A DNA stretch of 64,000 bases from NCBI RefSeq assembly GCF_014195655.1, contig NZ_JACICD010000004.1, forward strand, positions 186,001-250,000, given 5' to 3'. The notes under the pieces were generated by a model, which was given only the letters and a program-made list of their open reading frames with translations, ran no database searches and was not told the DNA's origin. This document shows, piece by piece, positions 44,071-55,405 of this stretch; the stretch's first letter is position 1, and each line of letters opens with the position of its first letter. The stretch is from Ancylobacter tetraedralis (GTDB lineage Bacteria > Pseudomonadota > Alphaproteobacteria > Rhizobiales > Xanthobacteraceae). Both the position numbers and the translations under genes were made by a program.

Positions 44071-46953
44071 TCACTGCCCGAGCCTTTCCAGCAGGGCCGG
44101 GACATGCACCTGATCGGCCTTGTAGTTGCCGGTGAGCACATACATCACGAGGTTGGCCCCCGCGCGGAAGGCGAGTTCGCGCTGGCGCGGACCGGCGGAG
44201 GACATGGGCAGCAGCGGCTGGCCGTCTTCCGCCACCGCCCAGGCACCGGCGAGATCGTTGGACGTGATGACCACGGGCGAGACGCCGTCGCCCGCGCGCG
44301 CCGGGCGCTCCTCGCCCTCCTCGGCGGCGGGCAGCGCCTCCACCCAGGTCTTGCCGCCCGAGAAGCGGCCGGGAAAATCGCGCAGCAGATAGAACGCCTT
44401 GGTCAGCACATGGTCGCGCGGCACCGGCTCCAGTTCGGGAATATCGAGCCCGGCGAGAATGGCGCGCAGCGTGTCATTGGCCGGCGAACCGGCGCCGTTG
44501 GAGCCGGGCAGCACGGTCTCGGCGTCGCGCGTGTCGAACACCACGGTGCCGCCCTGCTTCATGAAGGAATCGACCCGCGCCAGCGTCTCCGGCGAGGGCT
44601 TGGCCGCGCCCGGCACGATCGGCCAGTAGATCAGCGGGAAAAAGGCGAGTTCGTCGCGCGACAGATCCACGCCCATCGGCTCGCCGGCCTCCAGCGCCGT
44701 GCGCTCGCCGAGGAAGCGGGTGAGGCCGGCAAGGCCCGAGCGGCTGACCTCGTCGGTCTCCGCGTCGCCGGTGATGACATAGGCGAGGCGGGTGGAACTG
44801 GTGGCCTTGACGGCGAAGTCCATCTCCGCCGGCGTCATCGGCTTGGGCGCGGGAGCCGCTGCCGCGGGCGGGGAGGGCGGCGCCGTCTGGGCGAGGGCGA
44901 TGCCGCCGGGCAGGCCGGCTACCAGGCCGAGGGCAAGGGCGAGAACGAGCGCGGCGGCGGGGGCCGCGCGCCGCGCGGTGAGGCGCGACAGGCCGCCGCC
45001 GAGCACGAAGACGATCAACGAATCCACCAGCAGGAGGGCGATGACGGCGATGAGAAGGGGCGTGCGCAGGTCCTGCGGCGTGCCGGCGCGGTAGGGTTCC
45101 AGCGTACCGAGGCCCGTGAGGTCCAGCGCCACCAGCCGGTCGCGCGGCAGCAGCGCGTTCACCGCGACAAGCCCCTCGGGCGGGCCGTAGAAGCCCGGCG
45201 GATGGTCCGCGCTGGCGCGGCCATTATAGCCGACGGGGATCGCCTTGGCGGTAGGTGTGGTCGGACGGAAGGCGCCGAATCCGTCGAGCAGGCGGCTCGG
45301 CGCCACGGTCTCGCCCGTGGTCGCCGTGGCGGTGGTGCCGCCATTGTCGGCTTCCGCCGCGCTCGAGCCGCCGAGCGCCACCACGCGCCGCAGCATGTCG
45401 ACGAAGGCGCCGGACAGCGGCAGGTTCGACCAGGAGGTGTCGGCGGTGACGTGGAACAGCACCAGCGTCCCCGCGCTGCGCCGCTCGCCGGTGACGAGCG
45501 GCGTGCCGTCAGACAGCGTCGCCCAGGTGCGCGCGGCGAGCAGGCCGTCCGGCTCGGCCAGCACCTGCCGCTGCACCGTCACGTCATTGGGCACCGGCAC
45601 GTCGCGGAATGGGCCCTCGGCGGTGAAGCCGCCCAGTGTCTGCGGCTGCTCCCAGGAGAGCGAGCCGCCCAGGACCCGGCCGCCGCGTCGCAGCGTCACC
45701 GGCACGAGGTCGTCCGAGCCGTTGGCGAGGCGCGGGCCGGCGAAGCGCACCAGCACGCCGCCGCCCTCGATCCAGCGCGCGAGGCGGGCATGGGTCTCGT
45801 CCGGCAGCGTGCCGACATCGGAGAGGATGATGACGGGCAGCTTCTGGTCGATGAAGCGGTCGATCGCCTCGGAGGTGCCGGCGCCCTCGGCGGTGCGCAC
45901 ATCGGCGAAGGGGGCCAGCGCCCGGGTGAGGTAATAGGAGGGCGCGAGCAGCGGCTGGCGCTGGTCCGCGGCGGTGCCGGAGACCAGGCCGACCGTGCGC
46001 CGGCGCCAGCGCTTGTCCAGCAGTTGCACCGCGCCGGCCGAGGCCTCGTCGACGATTTCCAGCCGGGCGATCTCGTTGCGGATCTCCACCGGCAGGTCGA
46101 TCCGCGCCTGCGTCTCCCGGGCGCCGGGCTCGAAATCGAACGCGGCCTGCCCGAGTGCGAGGCCGCGCATGTCGAGCGCCCGCACCACGCCCTGACGCGG
46201 CTGCGTATCGCGGTCGGCGCGCAGCACCTTCACGGTCAGCGCGTCGATGGCGTTGTCGGCGCCCGCCAGCGCGAGGGGTTCGCGCACGCCATCGGCGAGC
46301 GTGGTCAGCGGGTGCTGCCCGACGACCCGGACGATCTCGGCGGGGATGCCCTCGCCCCCCTCCAGCGCCACGCCGTCCGAGAGATAGATGACCGCCGCGC
46401 CCGGTGTCGCCTCCAGCGCCTTGGCAAGGCTCGCCAGCGCCGGGGCGCGGTCGGGCACATGGGGCACGGGGCTGAGCGTGCGCAGCCGCTCGCGCGCCTC
46501 AGTCGGCCGCAGCACGCGCGGGTCGAGCGGCGGCTCGCCGGTGGGAATGAGAATGACGCCGCGCCCCTGCAGGTCGGCATCGGCCACCACGCCCTGCGCG
46601 CTGGCGCGGCGCGCTTCCCAGCTGGCGGCGGCCGGCCAGCCGGAATCGATCAGCAGCACCACCGGCCCGGAGGCGGCGGGGCCGGCCACCGGCGGATTCC
46701 AGATCGGGCCGGCGGCGGCCAGGATGATGAGCGCGGCGAGCAGCAGCCGCAGCACGGTGAGCCACCAGGGCGTGCGGGCCGGCGTCTCCTCCTTCGGGGG
46801 AATGTCCAGCAGCAGGCGCGTCGGCGCGAAGGCGATGCGGCGCGGGCGCGGCGGCACCAGCCGGAGCAGGAACCACAGCAGCGGCAGGCCGATCAGTGCG
46901 GTCAGCACCAGCGGCGTGGCGAAGGCGAGGGGAAGCCCGAACAGCCCGTTCAT
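44071..46953 (-). CDS. BatA/DUF4159 membrane protein of the MoxR operon
   Basis: A 960-aa protein. N-terminal BatA-type region: a membrane segment near 10-30, then the stretch FAPTRLLLDIPPKEE, and a second segment near 62-82. A degenerate VWA domain (VVLLIDSGWPAAASW) and amidotransferase-like repeats (LPVIILSDVGTLPDE, WIEGGGVLVRFAG) follow. Two more membrane segments lie near 640-700, then a Pro/Ala linker and a C-terminal DUF4159 domain (FAVKATSSTRLAYVITGD, FFPLIYWPIVPGA, VVFDTRDAE). It overlaps the DUF58 gene by ATGA. Probably an envelope scaffold or chelatase-like factor paired with MoxR. Confidence 0.85.
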   Translation of the reverse strand: MNGLFGLPLAFATPLVLTALIGLPLLWFLLRLVPPRPRRIAFAPTRLLLDIPPKEETPARTPWWLTVLRLLLAALIILAAAGPIWNPPVAGPAASGPVVLLIDSGWPAAASWEARRASAQGVVADADLQGRGVILIPTGEPPLDPRVLRPTEARERLRTLSPVPHVPDRAPALASLAKALEATPGAAVIYLSDGVALEGGEGIPAEIVRVVGQHPLTTLADGVREPLALAGADNAIDALTVKVLRADRDTQPRQGVVRALDMRGLALGQAAFDFEPGARETQARIDLPVEIRNEIARLEIVDEASAGAVQLLDKRWRRRTVGLVSGTAADQRQPLLAPSYYLTRALAPFADVRTAEGAGTSEAIDRFIDQKLPVIILSDVGTLPDETHARLARWIEGGGVLVRFAGPRLANGSDDLVPVTLRRGGRVLGGSLSWEQPQTLGGFTAEGPFRDVPVPNDVTVQRQVLAEPDGLLAARTWATLSDGTPLVTGERRSAGTLVLFHVTADTSWSNLPLSGAFVDMLRRVVALGGSSAAEADNGGTTATATTGETVAPSRLLDGFGAFRPTTPTAKAIPVGYNGRASADHPPGFYGPPEGLVAVNALLPRDRLVALDLTGLGTLEPYRAGTPQDLRTPLLIAVIALLLVDSLIVFVLGGGLSRLTARRAAPAAALVLALALGLVAGLPGGIALAQTAPPSPPAAAAPAPKPMTPAEMDFAVKATSSTRLAYVITGDAETDEVSRSGLAGLTRFLGERTALEAGEPMGVDLSRDELAFFPLIYWPIVPGAAKPSPETLARVDSFMKQGGTVVFDTRDAETVLPGSNGAGSPANDTLRAILAGLDIPELEPVPRDHVLTKAFYLLRDFPGRFSGGKTWVEALPAAEEGEERPARAGDGVSPVVITSNDLAGAWAVAEDGQPLLPMSSAGPRQRELAFRAGANLVMYVLTGNYKADQVHVPALLERLGQ

Positions 46954-47921
46954 GCCGCGTGCCCCGCATCACGGGACGCGGGCATGTCGTCCGTCGACGC
47001 GGCCGGCTGTGCGCCTTCGGGATGGGCGGTGACACCGAAGCTGCCGCCGCTCATGCGCGCATGCAGCGCCAGCAGCAATTCGCTCGCCGGCCGGTCGGTG
47101 CGGTGGATGATGAAGCTCCAGGCCCGCCGCTCGGCCTCACGGCGGATGATGGCGCGGTGCGTGGCGACGCGCGCCACATATTCGGCGCGCACCGTCTCGG
47201 CGCGGCCGATGGTGAGCTGCACGCCGCTCTCGGGCTCGCGGAACTCGACGCGGCCGGAAAAGGGGAAGGTCTCCTCGGCCGGATCGCAGATCTGCACGAC
47301 ATGGCCATGCGCGCCGCTGGCGGCAAGGCCGTCAAGGCTCGCCACCACCTCGGGCGTCGGGCTCCACAGGTCCGACAGAACCACCACCTCGGCCAGCGGG
47401 GAGGGGGCGAAGGCGGGCGGCAGGCTCTCGGGCAGGCTCGGCGCGTGCACCAGCGATTCCGCCATTTTCTCCACGATGTTGCGGGCGGCGGTGGGGCGCA
47501 GGATGCCGGGAATGCCGACGCGCTCGCCGCCCTTCACCAGCACCTCGGCCAGCGCGAAGGCGACGACCAGCGCCCGGTCGCGCTTGGTTTCCCACACCAG
47601 CGGGGAGGCGAACACCATGGAACTGGACAGGTCCGGCCAGATCCACACCGTGTGGGCGGCTTCCCATTCGCGTTCGCGCACATAGAGATGATCGTCGCGC
47701 GCCGAGCGGCGCCAGTCGACGCGGGCGGACGGTTCGCCATCCATGAAGCGGCGATACTGCCAGAAATTCTCGCCCGATCCGGCGCGGCGGCGGCCATGCA
47801 GGCCGTGATAGACGCTGGCGGCGATGCGGCGCGCTTCCAGAACTAGGCGGGGCATGGCCGCGACGAGGCCGGCTGCATCCTGCGCCGCACTTCTCACCGC
47901 ATTATCGGCGTCGAACTCCAC
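46950..47921 (-). CDS. DUF58 protein with VWA-like domain
   Basis: A 323-aa protein. The DUF58 signature RRFMDGEPSARVDWRRSARD with LYVRERE is at about 57-90, and a VWA metal site DLSSSM (DxSxS) at about 96-101. There is no membrane segment. DUF58 proteins are regular partners of MoxR ATPases and are thought to be clients or adaptors. Translationally coupled to the downstream BatA/DUF4159 gene. Confidence 0.9.
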   Translation of the reverse strand: MEFDADNAVRSAAQDAAGLVAAMPRLVLEARRIAASVYHGLHGRRRAGSGENFWQYRRFMDGEPSARVDWRRSARDDHLYVREREWEAAHTVWIWPDLSSSMVFASPLVWETKRDRALVVAFALAEVLVKGGERVGIPGILRPTAARNIVEKMAESLVHAPSLPESLPPAFAPSPLAEVVVLSDLWSPTPEVVASLDGLAASGAHGHVVQICDPAEETFPFSGRVEFREPESGVQLTIGRAETVRAEYVARVATHRAIIRREAERRAWSFIIHRTDRPASELLLALHARMSGGSFGVTAHPEGAQPAASTDDMPASRDAGHAA

Positions 47922-48046
47922 CCGATCAGGTCTCCGTCATGTCGACAGGCGCGGCGGGGCCGGCCTTTCAGGGGCGATGCACGTGCCCCGCGATTGCGGC
48001 GGGGGAAGGCTCGGCGGCTGGCGCGCCGCCGTTCGCGTTGATGGCC

Positions 48047-49057
48047 TTAGCCGATCCGCTTGGCCAGCTTGGCGATCAGGCCGGACACCGTCTCGCCATC
48101 GGCGCGGGCGGCGAAGGTCAGCGCCATGCGGTGCTTCAGCACGGGTTCGGCGAGGGCGACGACGTCGTCCACCGACGGCGCGTAGCGCCCGTCCAGCAGG
48201 GCGCGTGCACGCACCGCCAGCATCAGCGATTGCGACGCGCGCGGGCCCGGGCCCCAGGCGATGAACTTGGCAAACTCGCCGGCATCCGCGCCGGGACGGG
48301 CCGAGCGCACCAGCGAGAGGATCGCCTCCACCACCGATTCGCCCACCGGCAGGCGCCGCACCAGACGCTGGGCGGCGGCCAGCTCGTCGGCGGTCATCAC
48401 CGCGCGCGGCTTGGTCTCCTCGGCGCTGGTGGTGTCGAACAGGATCTTCCGCTCGGCATCGCGGTCGGGATAGTCGACGTCCACCTGCATCAGGAAGCGG
48501 TCGAGCTGGGCCTCGGGCAGGGGATAGGTGCCCTCCTGCTCCAGCGGGTTCTGGGTGGCGAGCACGTGGAACGGCTTGGGCAGGTCGTGGCGCACGCCGG
48601 CCACCGTGACATGGCCTTCCTGCATCGACTGCAGCAGCGCCGACTGGGTGCGTGGGCTCGCGCGGTTGATCTCGTCGGCCATCAAGAGCTGCGCGAAGAC
48701 CGGGCCGGGAATGAAGCGGAAGGAGCGCCGGCCGCCCGCGGCCTCTTCCAGCACTTCCGCGCCGAGAATGTCCGAGGGCATCAGGTCGGGCGTGAATTGC
48801 ACGCGGCGGGCATCGAGCCCGAGCACGATGCCCAGCGTTTCCACCAGCTTGGTCTTGGCGAGGCCCGGCACGCCCACCAGCAGGCCGTGGCCGCCGGACA
48901 GGATGGTGATCAGCGTGCGCTCGACCACCGCCTCCTGGCCGAAGATCACCTGGCCGATACCGGCACGGGCCGCGCGCACATTGGCCGCCGTCGTCTCCGC
49001 CGAGCGGACGATCATGTCGTCGAGGGACTCGAAATTCTCGCCGGTGGCTGACGTCAT
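48047..49057 (-). CDS. MoxR-family AAA+ ATPase
   Basis: A 336-aa AAA+ ATPase. Walker A GVPGLAKTKL, Walker B LLMADEIN followed by RASPRTQSALLQSMQEGHVT, sensor ATQNPLEQEGTYPLPEAQLD (arginine finger nearby in RFLMQVDV) and a C-terminal helical lid. MoxR proteins act as chaperones that load metals or cofactors, or remodel envelope complexes, with DUF58/VWA partners like those just downstream. GAGGAT precedes the ATG at 49057; an ATG at 49102 is an alternative. Confidence 0.94.
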   Translation of the reverse strand: MTSATGENFESLDDMIVRSAETTAANVRAARAGIGQVIFGQEAVVERTLITILSGGHGLLVGVPGLAKTKLVETLGIVLGLDARRVQFTPDLMPSDILGAEVLEEAAGGRRSFRFIPGPVFAQLLMADEINRASPRTQSALLQSMQEGHVTVAGVRHDLPKPFHVLATQNPLEQEGTYPLPEAQLDRFLMQVDVDYPDRDAERKILFDTTSAEETKPRAVMTADELAAAQRLVRRLPVGESVVEAILSLVRSARPGADAGEFAKFIAWGPGPRASQSLMLAVRARALLDGRYAPSVDDVVALAEPVLKHRMALTFAARADGETVSGLIAKLAKRIG

Positions 49058-49104
49058 GCGCTGATCCTCGTTCCGAACCCTGCCGCGTTCCGTGTCGGTC
49101 ATGG

Positions 49105-49133
49105 TGCATCGCAACAATATTTATTGCAATGCA
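49105..49133. promoter_or_regulatory. AT-rich palindrome between divergent moxR and DUF1285 genes
   Basis: TGCATCGCAA and TTGCAATGCA (9 of 10 complementary) flank a 9-base AT-rich centre; a nested perfect dyad CAATA-TT-TATTG lies within. It sits 48-76 bases upstream of the moxR ATG and about 140 bases before DUF1285. It is a good candidate operator or -10 region for one or both directions. Confidence 0.45.
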
Positions 49134-49273
49134 CTCGCCCGATACCATCTCGATGGTCCGGGTGACCGGCGCGGACTTTCGCAGATGCAAGCTTACGCTA
49201 TCTTCACACCGCGTCGACTATCGGGCGGGGCATCACGAAAGCGCGATTACGCCCGTATGACAGGAATGTGGCC

Positions 49274-49864
49274 GTGATTTCAGAGACTTCCGCGCGATTT
49301 GACGAATTGGTGCGTGCGGTGGGCGATGCGCCGCAGCGCGCTCTGCCGCCGATCGAGCGCTGGAATCCGCCCGATTGTGGCGACATCGACATCCGCATCG
49401 ACCGCGACGGCGTGTGGTTTCACGAGGGCCGGCCCATCCGCCGGCCGGCGCTGGTGAAGCTGTTCGCCTCCGTGCTGACGCGGGAGGATGGGCGCTATGT
49501 GCTGGTGACGCCGGCCGAAAAGGTGGGGATCCGCGTCGAGGACGCGCCGCTTCTCGCCGTCGACATGGCGGTGGAGGAAACGCCGGGCGGCGCGACGCTC
49601 GTGTTCCGCACCAATCTCGACGATCTGGTGCGCTGCGACGCCGATCATCCCCTGCGTTTCGATTCCCAGCCGGGCAGCGACGAATTGCGACCCTATATCT
49701 ATGTGCGCCGGGGCCTGTGGGCCCGGTTGACCCGCGCGGTGTTTCTCGACCTCGCCGAGCGGGTCGAGGAGCGCGAGGTCGAGGGGCGCGCCGTGTTCGG
49801 CGCCGCTTCCGCCGGCGCGTTCTTCCCCCTCGCGACGGCCGAGACCGTGAAGGCCAGCCTATGA
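49274..49864 (+). CDS. DUF1285 domain protein
   Basis: A 196-aa protein of the DUF1285 family: GDIDIRIDRDGVWFHEGRPI and RPALVKLFASVLTREDGRYV, then VRIEDAPLL-like and RPYIYVRRGLWARLTRAVFL. The fold is known but not the function. I prefer the GTG at 49274, eight bases after AGGA, over the GTG at 49268. It heads the group DUF1285, NUDIX, DUF6111, cca, all overlapping by 1 to 4 bases. Confidence 0.88.
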   Translation: MISETSARFDELVRAVGDAPQRALPPIERWNPPDCGDIDIRIDRDGVWFHEGRPIRRPALVKLFASVLTREDGRYVLVTPAEKVGIRVEDAPLLAVDMAVEETPGGATLVFRTNLDDLVRCDADHPLRFDSQPGSDELRPYIYVRRGLWARLTRAVFLDLAERVEEREVEGRAVFGAASAGAFFPLATAETVKASL

Positions 49865-50541
49865 CGCATGCCCTGTCCGTTGGTGCCGCCGAGGACGCGG
49901 AAAACGCCGTGACGCAAATCCCCGTGACACTCGACGATTTCCTCGCCCGCGCCCGAACGCGCCTGCTCCCCGCGCCCGACCTCACCGGCGAGCCGCCGCG
50001 CGGCGACCATGAGCTGACGCCGGAATTCCGCGCGATGGTCGATATCGTGGCGGCGCGCGCGGCGGCCGTGCTGATCCCGGTGATCGCGCGCCCGCAGCCG
50101 ACCGTGCTGCTCACGCTGCGCTCCTCGCATCTGCCCGACCATGCCGGCCAGATCGCCTTTCCGGGCGGCAAGATCGACCCGCAGGATCGAGGGCCACTCG
50201 ATGCGGCGCTGCGCGAGGCGGAAGAGGAAGTAGGGCTGGGGCGCGGCTTTGTCGCGCCGCTCGGTTATCTCGACGCCTATCTCTCGCGCACCGGGTTCCG
50301 CATCGTGCCGGTGGTCGGGCTGGTGCAACCCGATTTCGGACTGACGCTCAATCCCGGCGAAGTGGACGAGGCGTTCGAGGTGCCGCTCGATTTCCTCATG
50401 AGCCCCGCCAACCACCAGCGCGAAAGCCGCGAATGGCTCGGCCTCACGCGCACCTTCCATGCCATAACCTATGAGCAACGGCGCATCTGGGGCATCACCG
50501 GAGGTATTTTGCGCAGCCTCTATGACAGGATTTATGGCTGA
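49861..50541 (+). CDS. NUDIX CoA pyrophosphatase-like hydrolase
   Basis: A 226-aa NUDIX enzyme with the CoA-pyrophosphatase (NudL) pattern: LLTLRSSHLPDHAGQIAFPG, then GGKIDPQD, and the NUDIX helix AALREAEEEVGL. A long C-terminal part (PNFGLTLNPGEVDEAFEVPL-like, HAITYEQRRIWGITGGIL) is also typical. It should split CoA or its oxidised form to 4'-phosphopantetheine and ADP. Starts in an ATGA overlap with DUF1285. Confidence 0.9.
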   Translation: MTHALSVGAAEDAENAVTQIPVTLDDFLARARTRLLPAPDLTGEPPRGDHELTPEFRAMVDIVAARAAAVLIPVIARPQPTVLLTLRSSHLPDHAGQIAFPGGKIDPQDRGPLDAALREAEEEVGLGRGFVAPLGYLDAYLSRTGFRIVPVVGLVQPDFGLTLNPGEVDEAFEVPLDFLMSPANHQRESREWLGLTRTFHAITYEQRRIWGITGGILRSLYDRIYG

Positions 50542-50801
50542 TGCTGCGCATTCTCCCGGAAATCGGGCTGTTCCTCCTGCCCTTCATCGCCTTCGCCCTC
50601 TATCTGCGCTTCGGCCGTCAGGTGGATAGCTGGCTCGGCGGCTGGTCGACGCGGGCCTTTCTCATCTGCTCGCTTGTCGCGGTGCTGCTGGTGGCGGCCA
50701 GCCTCTATCTGGTCGAGGCCTCGGGGCGGGGGCCCACCACCGGCGCCTATGTTCCGCCGAGCTGGAAGGACGGCGTGCTCACGCCCGGCCATATCGAATG
50801 A
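50541..50801 (+). CDS. DUF6111 membrane protein
   Basis: An 86-aa protein with two membrane helices (ILPEIGLFLLPFIAFALYL and AFLICSLVAVLLVAASLYLV) and a C-terminus GAYVPPSWKDGVLTPGHIE. It matches the DUF6111 family found beside cca in Rhizobiales. Function unknown. TGATG overlap upstream and ATGA overlap downstream. Confidence 0.85.
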   Translation: MLRILPEIGLFLLPFIAFALYLRFGRQVDSWLGGWSTRAFLICSLVAVLLVAASLYLVEASGRGPTTGAYVPPSWKDGVLTPGHIE

Positions 50802-52045
50802 GTGCGCCAACGACCGCTGCACCGCGCAATCCGCTGCTCGACGGGCGGCCTGGGCTGGTCGAGGTGCTCGACGCGCTCGATCGCGATGGCGAGGAGGCGC
50901 GCATCGTCGGCGGCGCGGTGCGCGACTGGCTGATCGGGCGCGGCTCGCGCTCGGATATCGACATCGCCACCACCGCCCCGCCGGACGAGGTGATCCGCCG
51001 CGCGCGTGCCGCCGGGTTGAAGCCGGTTCCCACCGGCATCGAGCACGGCACGGTGACGATTGTCGCGCAGGGCGAACCTTATGAGGTGACGACGCTGCGT
51101 GAGGATGTGGAGACCGACGGGCGGCGCGCGCGCGTGGTGTTCGGCCGTTCGTGGGCGCATGACGCGGCGCGGCGCGACTTCACCATGAACGCGCTCTATC
51201 TCACACGGGCGGGCGACCTCATCGACCTCGTGGGCGGCGCGGCGGACGCGAAGGTGGGGCGGGTGCGCTTCATCGGCGACCCGGACCGGCGCATCCGCGA
51301 GGATTATCTGCGCATTCTCCGCCTGTTCCGCTTTCACGCCGCCTATGGGCGCGGGCCCTTCGACGAGGACGCGCTGGCGGCGGCGATCCGCAACCGCGAC
51401 GGTCTTGCCCGGCTGTCGCGCGAGCGGGTTCGGGCCGAGCTGATGAAGCTGCTGGTGGCCCCGCGCGCGGCGCCGACGCTGGCCGATATGCAGCGCGCCG
51501 GGCTGTTGGAGCCGGTGCTCGGCCGGCCCGGCGCGGTCGAGACCTTTGCCCGTCTGGCCGAGGTGGAGACGGCGCTGGGGCGGGGGGCGGATGCTATCCG
51601 CCGGCTCGGGGCGCTGGCCGTGCGGGGCGAGGGGGATGCGCAGGCGCTGCGCGGGGAGCTGAGGCTCTCCAACGCGGAAGCCGCGCGGCTCGCCGCCCTT
51701 GCCGGTCCCGCGCCGACCCCGGGCATGTGCGAGAAGGGGCAGAAGGCGTTTCTCTACCGCATGGGGCGCGAGGCCTTTGAGGACCGCGCGCTGATCGCCT
51801 TCGCCCGTTCCCGCGCGCCGCTGGACGATGCCGGCTGGCGGGCGCTCGCCGCTCTCGCCGCCGACTGGCCGTTGCCCGTCTTCCCTCTGCGGGCGGCGGA
51901 TTTCGTGGTTCGCGGCCTGTCGCCCGGACCGGCGCTAGGCGCCGCGCTCAAGCGCGCCGAGGAGGCCTGGATCGAGGCCGGCTTCCCGATGGGCGCGGAC
52001 GCGCTCGCCGCCATCGTGCAGGCCAGCCTCACAGTGGCCGATTAA
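50798..52045 (+). CDS. cca: CCA tRNA nucleotidyltransferase
   Basis: A 415-aa class II nucleotidyltransferase that adds or repairs the CCA end of tRNAs. The head domain has GGAVRDWLIGR and the metal motif DIDIATTAPPDEVI (DxD), then RRDFTMNALYL, RFIGDPDRRIREDYLRILRL and the neck segment LSRERVRAELMKLL. It is the last of four overlapping genes. Confidence 0.95.
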   Translation: MSAPTTAAPRNPLLDGRPGLVEVLDALDRDGEEARIVGGAVRDWLIGRGSRSDIDIATTAPPDEVIRRARAAGLKPVPTGIEHGTVTIVAQGEPYEVTTLREDVETDGRRARVVFGRSWAHDAARRDFTMNALYLTRAGDLIDLVGGAADAKVGRVRFIGDPDRRIREDYLRILRLFRFHAAYGRGPFDEDALAAAIRNRDGLARLSRERVRAELMKLLVAPRAAPTLADMQRAGLLEPVLGRPGAVETFARLAEVETALGRGADAIRRLGALAVRGEGDAQALRGELRLSNAEAARLAALAGPAPTPGMCEKGQKAFLYRMGREAFEDRALIAFARSRAPLDDAGWRALAALAADWPLPVFPLRAADFVVRGLSPGPALGAALKRAEEAWIEAGFPMGADALAAIVQASLTVAD

Positions 52046-52166
52046 GCGCGTTTTGCGGATTGTGCCGGCGTTTCTCGCGCGTCAGGGTTGGTGCGGCCCG
52101 ATTTCCGGCGCAATGCGGGCTCGCCATCTCGATACGGGGCGTGGGGACGGCGAGAGGGGATTCGGC

Positions 52167-53384
52167 ATGAGCGCAGGCGAATGGTGTCGAACGGGGCGCC
52201 GGGTGGTTCGGGTCATTCTGGCGCTGCTTCCCCTCACACTGGCGAGCGCGGCGTCGGCGCGGGATTGGCCCGTCGAGGGCAAGCTGTTCGGCGAGCTGAA
52301 GAAGGACCGTCCCATCGGCTCGGCCGATGCCGGAGATTACGCCAAGGCCGAGAATATCAGCGGCATCGCCTGCGCTCTGGATGCCGGCTTTCCGCGTCTG
52401 TGCATCGTCGTCGATGACCAGACACAGGGCGCGCAGATCCTTATCGCCAAGAAGGAGGGCGGTCAGGCCGGCGGCTTCATTCCGTTCCCCAGCCAGATCT
52501 TTCGCAACGCCAAGGGCAAGGAGAAGGTGCTCGATTTTGATGGCGAGGCGGTCGCCTATGGCGATGGCGCCTTCTACGTCACCGGTTCGCATGGCCGCCC
52601 GCGCCACGAAAGCGCGGGCCAGCCGGCCGACAAGGCCGCCGAGGAGGACGCGAAGGCGCAGGCCAGCCGGCGGCTGTTCCGCGTCGTCGTCGGGCCGGGA
52701 GCGGTCGACCTGTTCGGTGGATGGACCGGCAAGGCGCTGGAGGCGTGCGCGTCCGGCGCCGCGCCCCGGCCCGCCGACCAGCTGAAGATGGCGCCGCTGT
52801 CGTTCTGCGCGACCGGCCGGCTGAATGAGGCCATCGCCGCGCAGCCGGAGCTGGCGGCGCTGAGCAACGCCCCGCTGCAGCAGCAGGGCCTGTCCATCGA
52901 GGGCCTCGCCGTGCGCGACGGGCGGCTCTATGCCGGCCTGCGCACGCCGGTCATCGACGGCCGGGCATTCATCCTCTCGGTGGCGGCCGATCCCCTGTTC
53001 GGGTCCGGCCCGCTGGACGCCAAGCTGAACCCCCTCGCGCTCGGCCCCGATAGCCGCGGCGGCCCGCGCGGCATCCGCGATCTCGTCCCGTTCCGCGACG
53101 GCTTTCTCATCATCGCCGGCCCGGCCAACGATCCGCCGGGCGATGCCGTCGCCGCGGGCGACTATGCGCTGTTCCAATATGCGGATGGCCAGCTCACCAA
53201 GCGGCTCAACCTCAAATCCTATGGCGCCAAGGTGAAGCCGGAGGGGCTGCTGCCGCTTACCGACGACGGAGGCAAGGTCGAGGTGCTGCTGCTGTTCGAC
53301 GGCCCGGATGAAGGCGGCGGGCAGACGGTGACGTTCGATGCCCCCGAGACGCCCACGGTCACCGCGAATCCGCCATCGCCCTGA
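52167..53384 (+). CDS. DUF3616 exported protein
   Basis: A 405-aa protein of the DUF3616 family, probably a beta-propeller. The signal peptide is at about 12-34 (VVRVILALLPLTLASAASAR), so it should be periplasmic. Characteristic parts: NISGIACALDAGFPRLCIVV, LDFDGEAVAYGDGAFYVTGS, SIEGLAVRDGRLYAGLRTPV, and LALGPDSRGGPRGIRDLVPF. AGAGGGG lies before the ATG at 52167. Function unknown. Confidence 0.85.
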   Translation: MSAGEWCRTGRRVVRVILALLPLTLASAASARDWPVEGKLFGELKKDRPIGSADAGDYAKAENISGIACALDAGFPRLCIVVDDQTQGAQILIAKKEGGQAGGFIPFPSQIFRNAKGKEKVLDFDGEAVAYGDGAFYVTGSHGRPRHESAGQPADKAAEEDAKAQASRRLFRVVVGPGAVDLFGGWTGKALEACASGAAPRPADQLKMAPLSFCATGRLNEAIAAQPELAALSNAPLQQQGLSIEGLAVRDGRLYAGLRTPVIDGRAFILSVAADPLFGSGPLDAKLNPLALGPDSRGGPRGIRDLVPFRDGFLIIAGPANDPPGDAVAAGDYALFQYADGQLTKRLNLKSYGAKVKPEGLLPLTDDGGKVEVLLLFDGPDEGGGQTVTFDAPETPTVTANPPSP

Positions 53385-53410
53385 TCGACGTCCCCCTCGG
53401 ACCCGACTGC

Positions 53411-55273
<1,863 letters not shown>

Positions 55274-55405
55274 GGGCGCCTTCTGAACCGCGGATACGGC
55301 GCCAGTGTGTCAGATGGCGCCGCCGAGCGTTTCCCCGCACGGTGTCACAGCGCGGTAAGGTAAGGATTGCAGACAGGCCCTCCAGCAGGGACCGGGGGAC
55401 ACATC

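Noticed and set aside
44065..47685. 1206-codon plus-strand frame across the MoxR operon
   Set aside because: Translation is low-complexity Arg/Gly/His/Glu typical of antisense frames; three convincing genes lie on the other strand.
49092..49277. 61-codon plus-strand frame between moxR and DUF1285
   Set aside because: No ribosome site, no recognisable protein features, and it runs through the palindromic promoter region.
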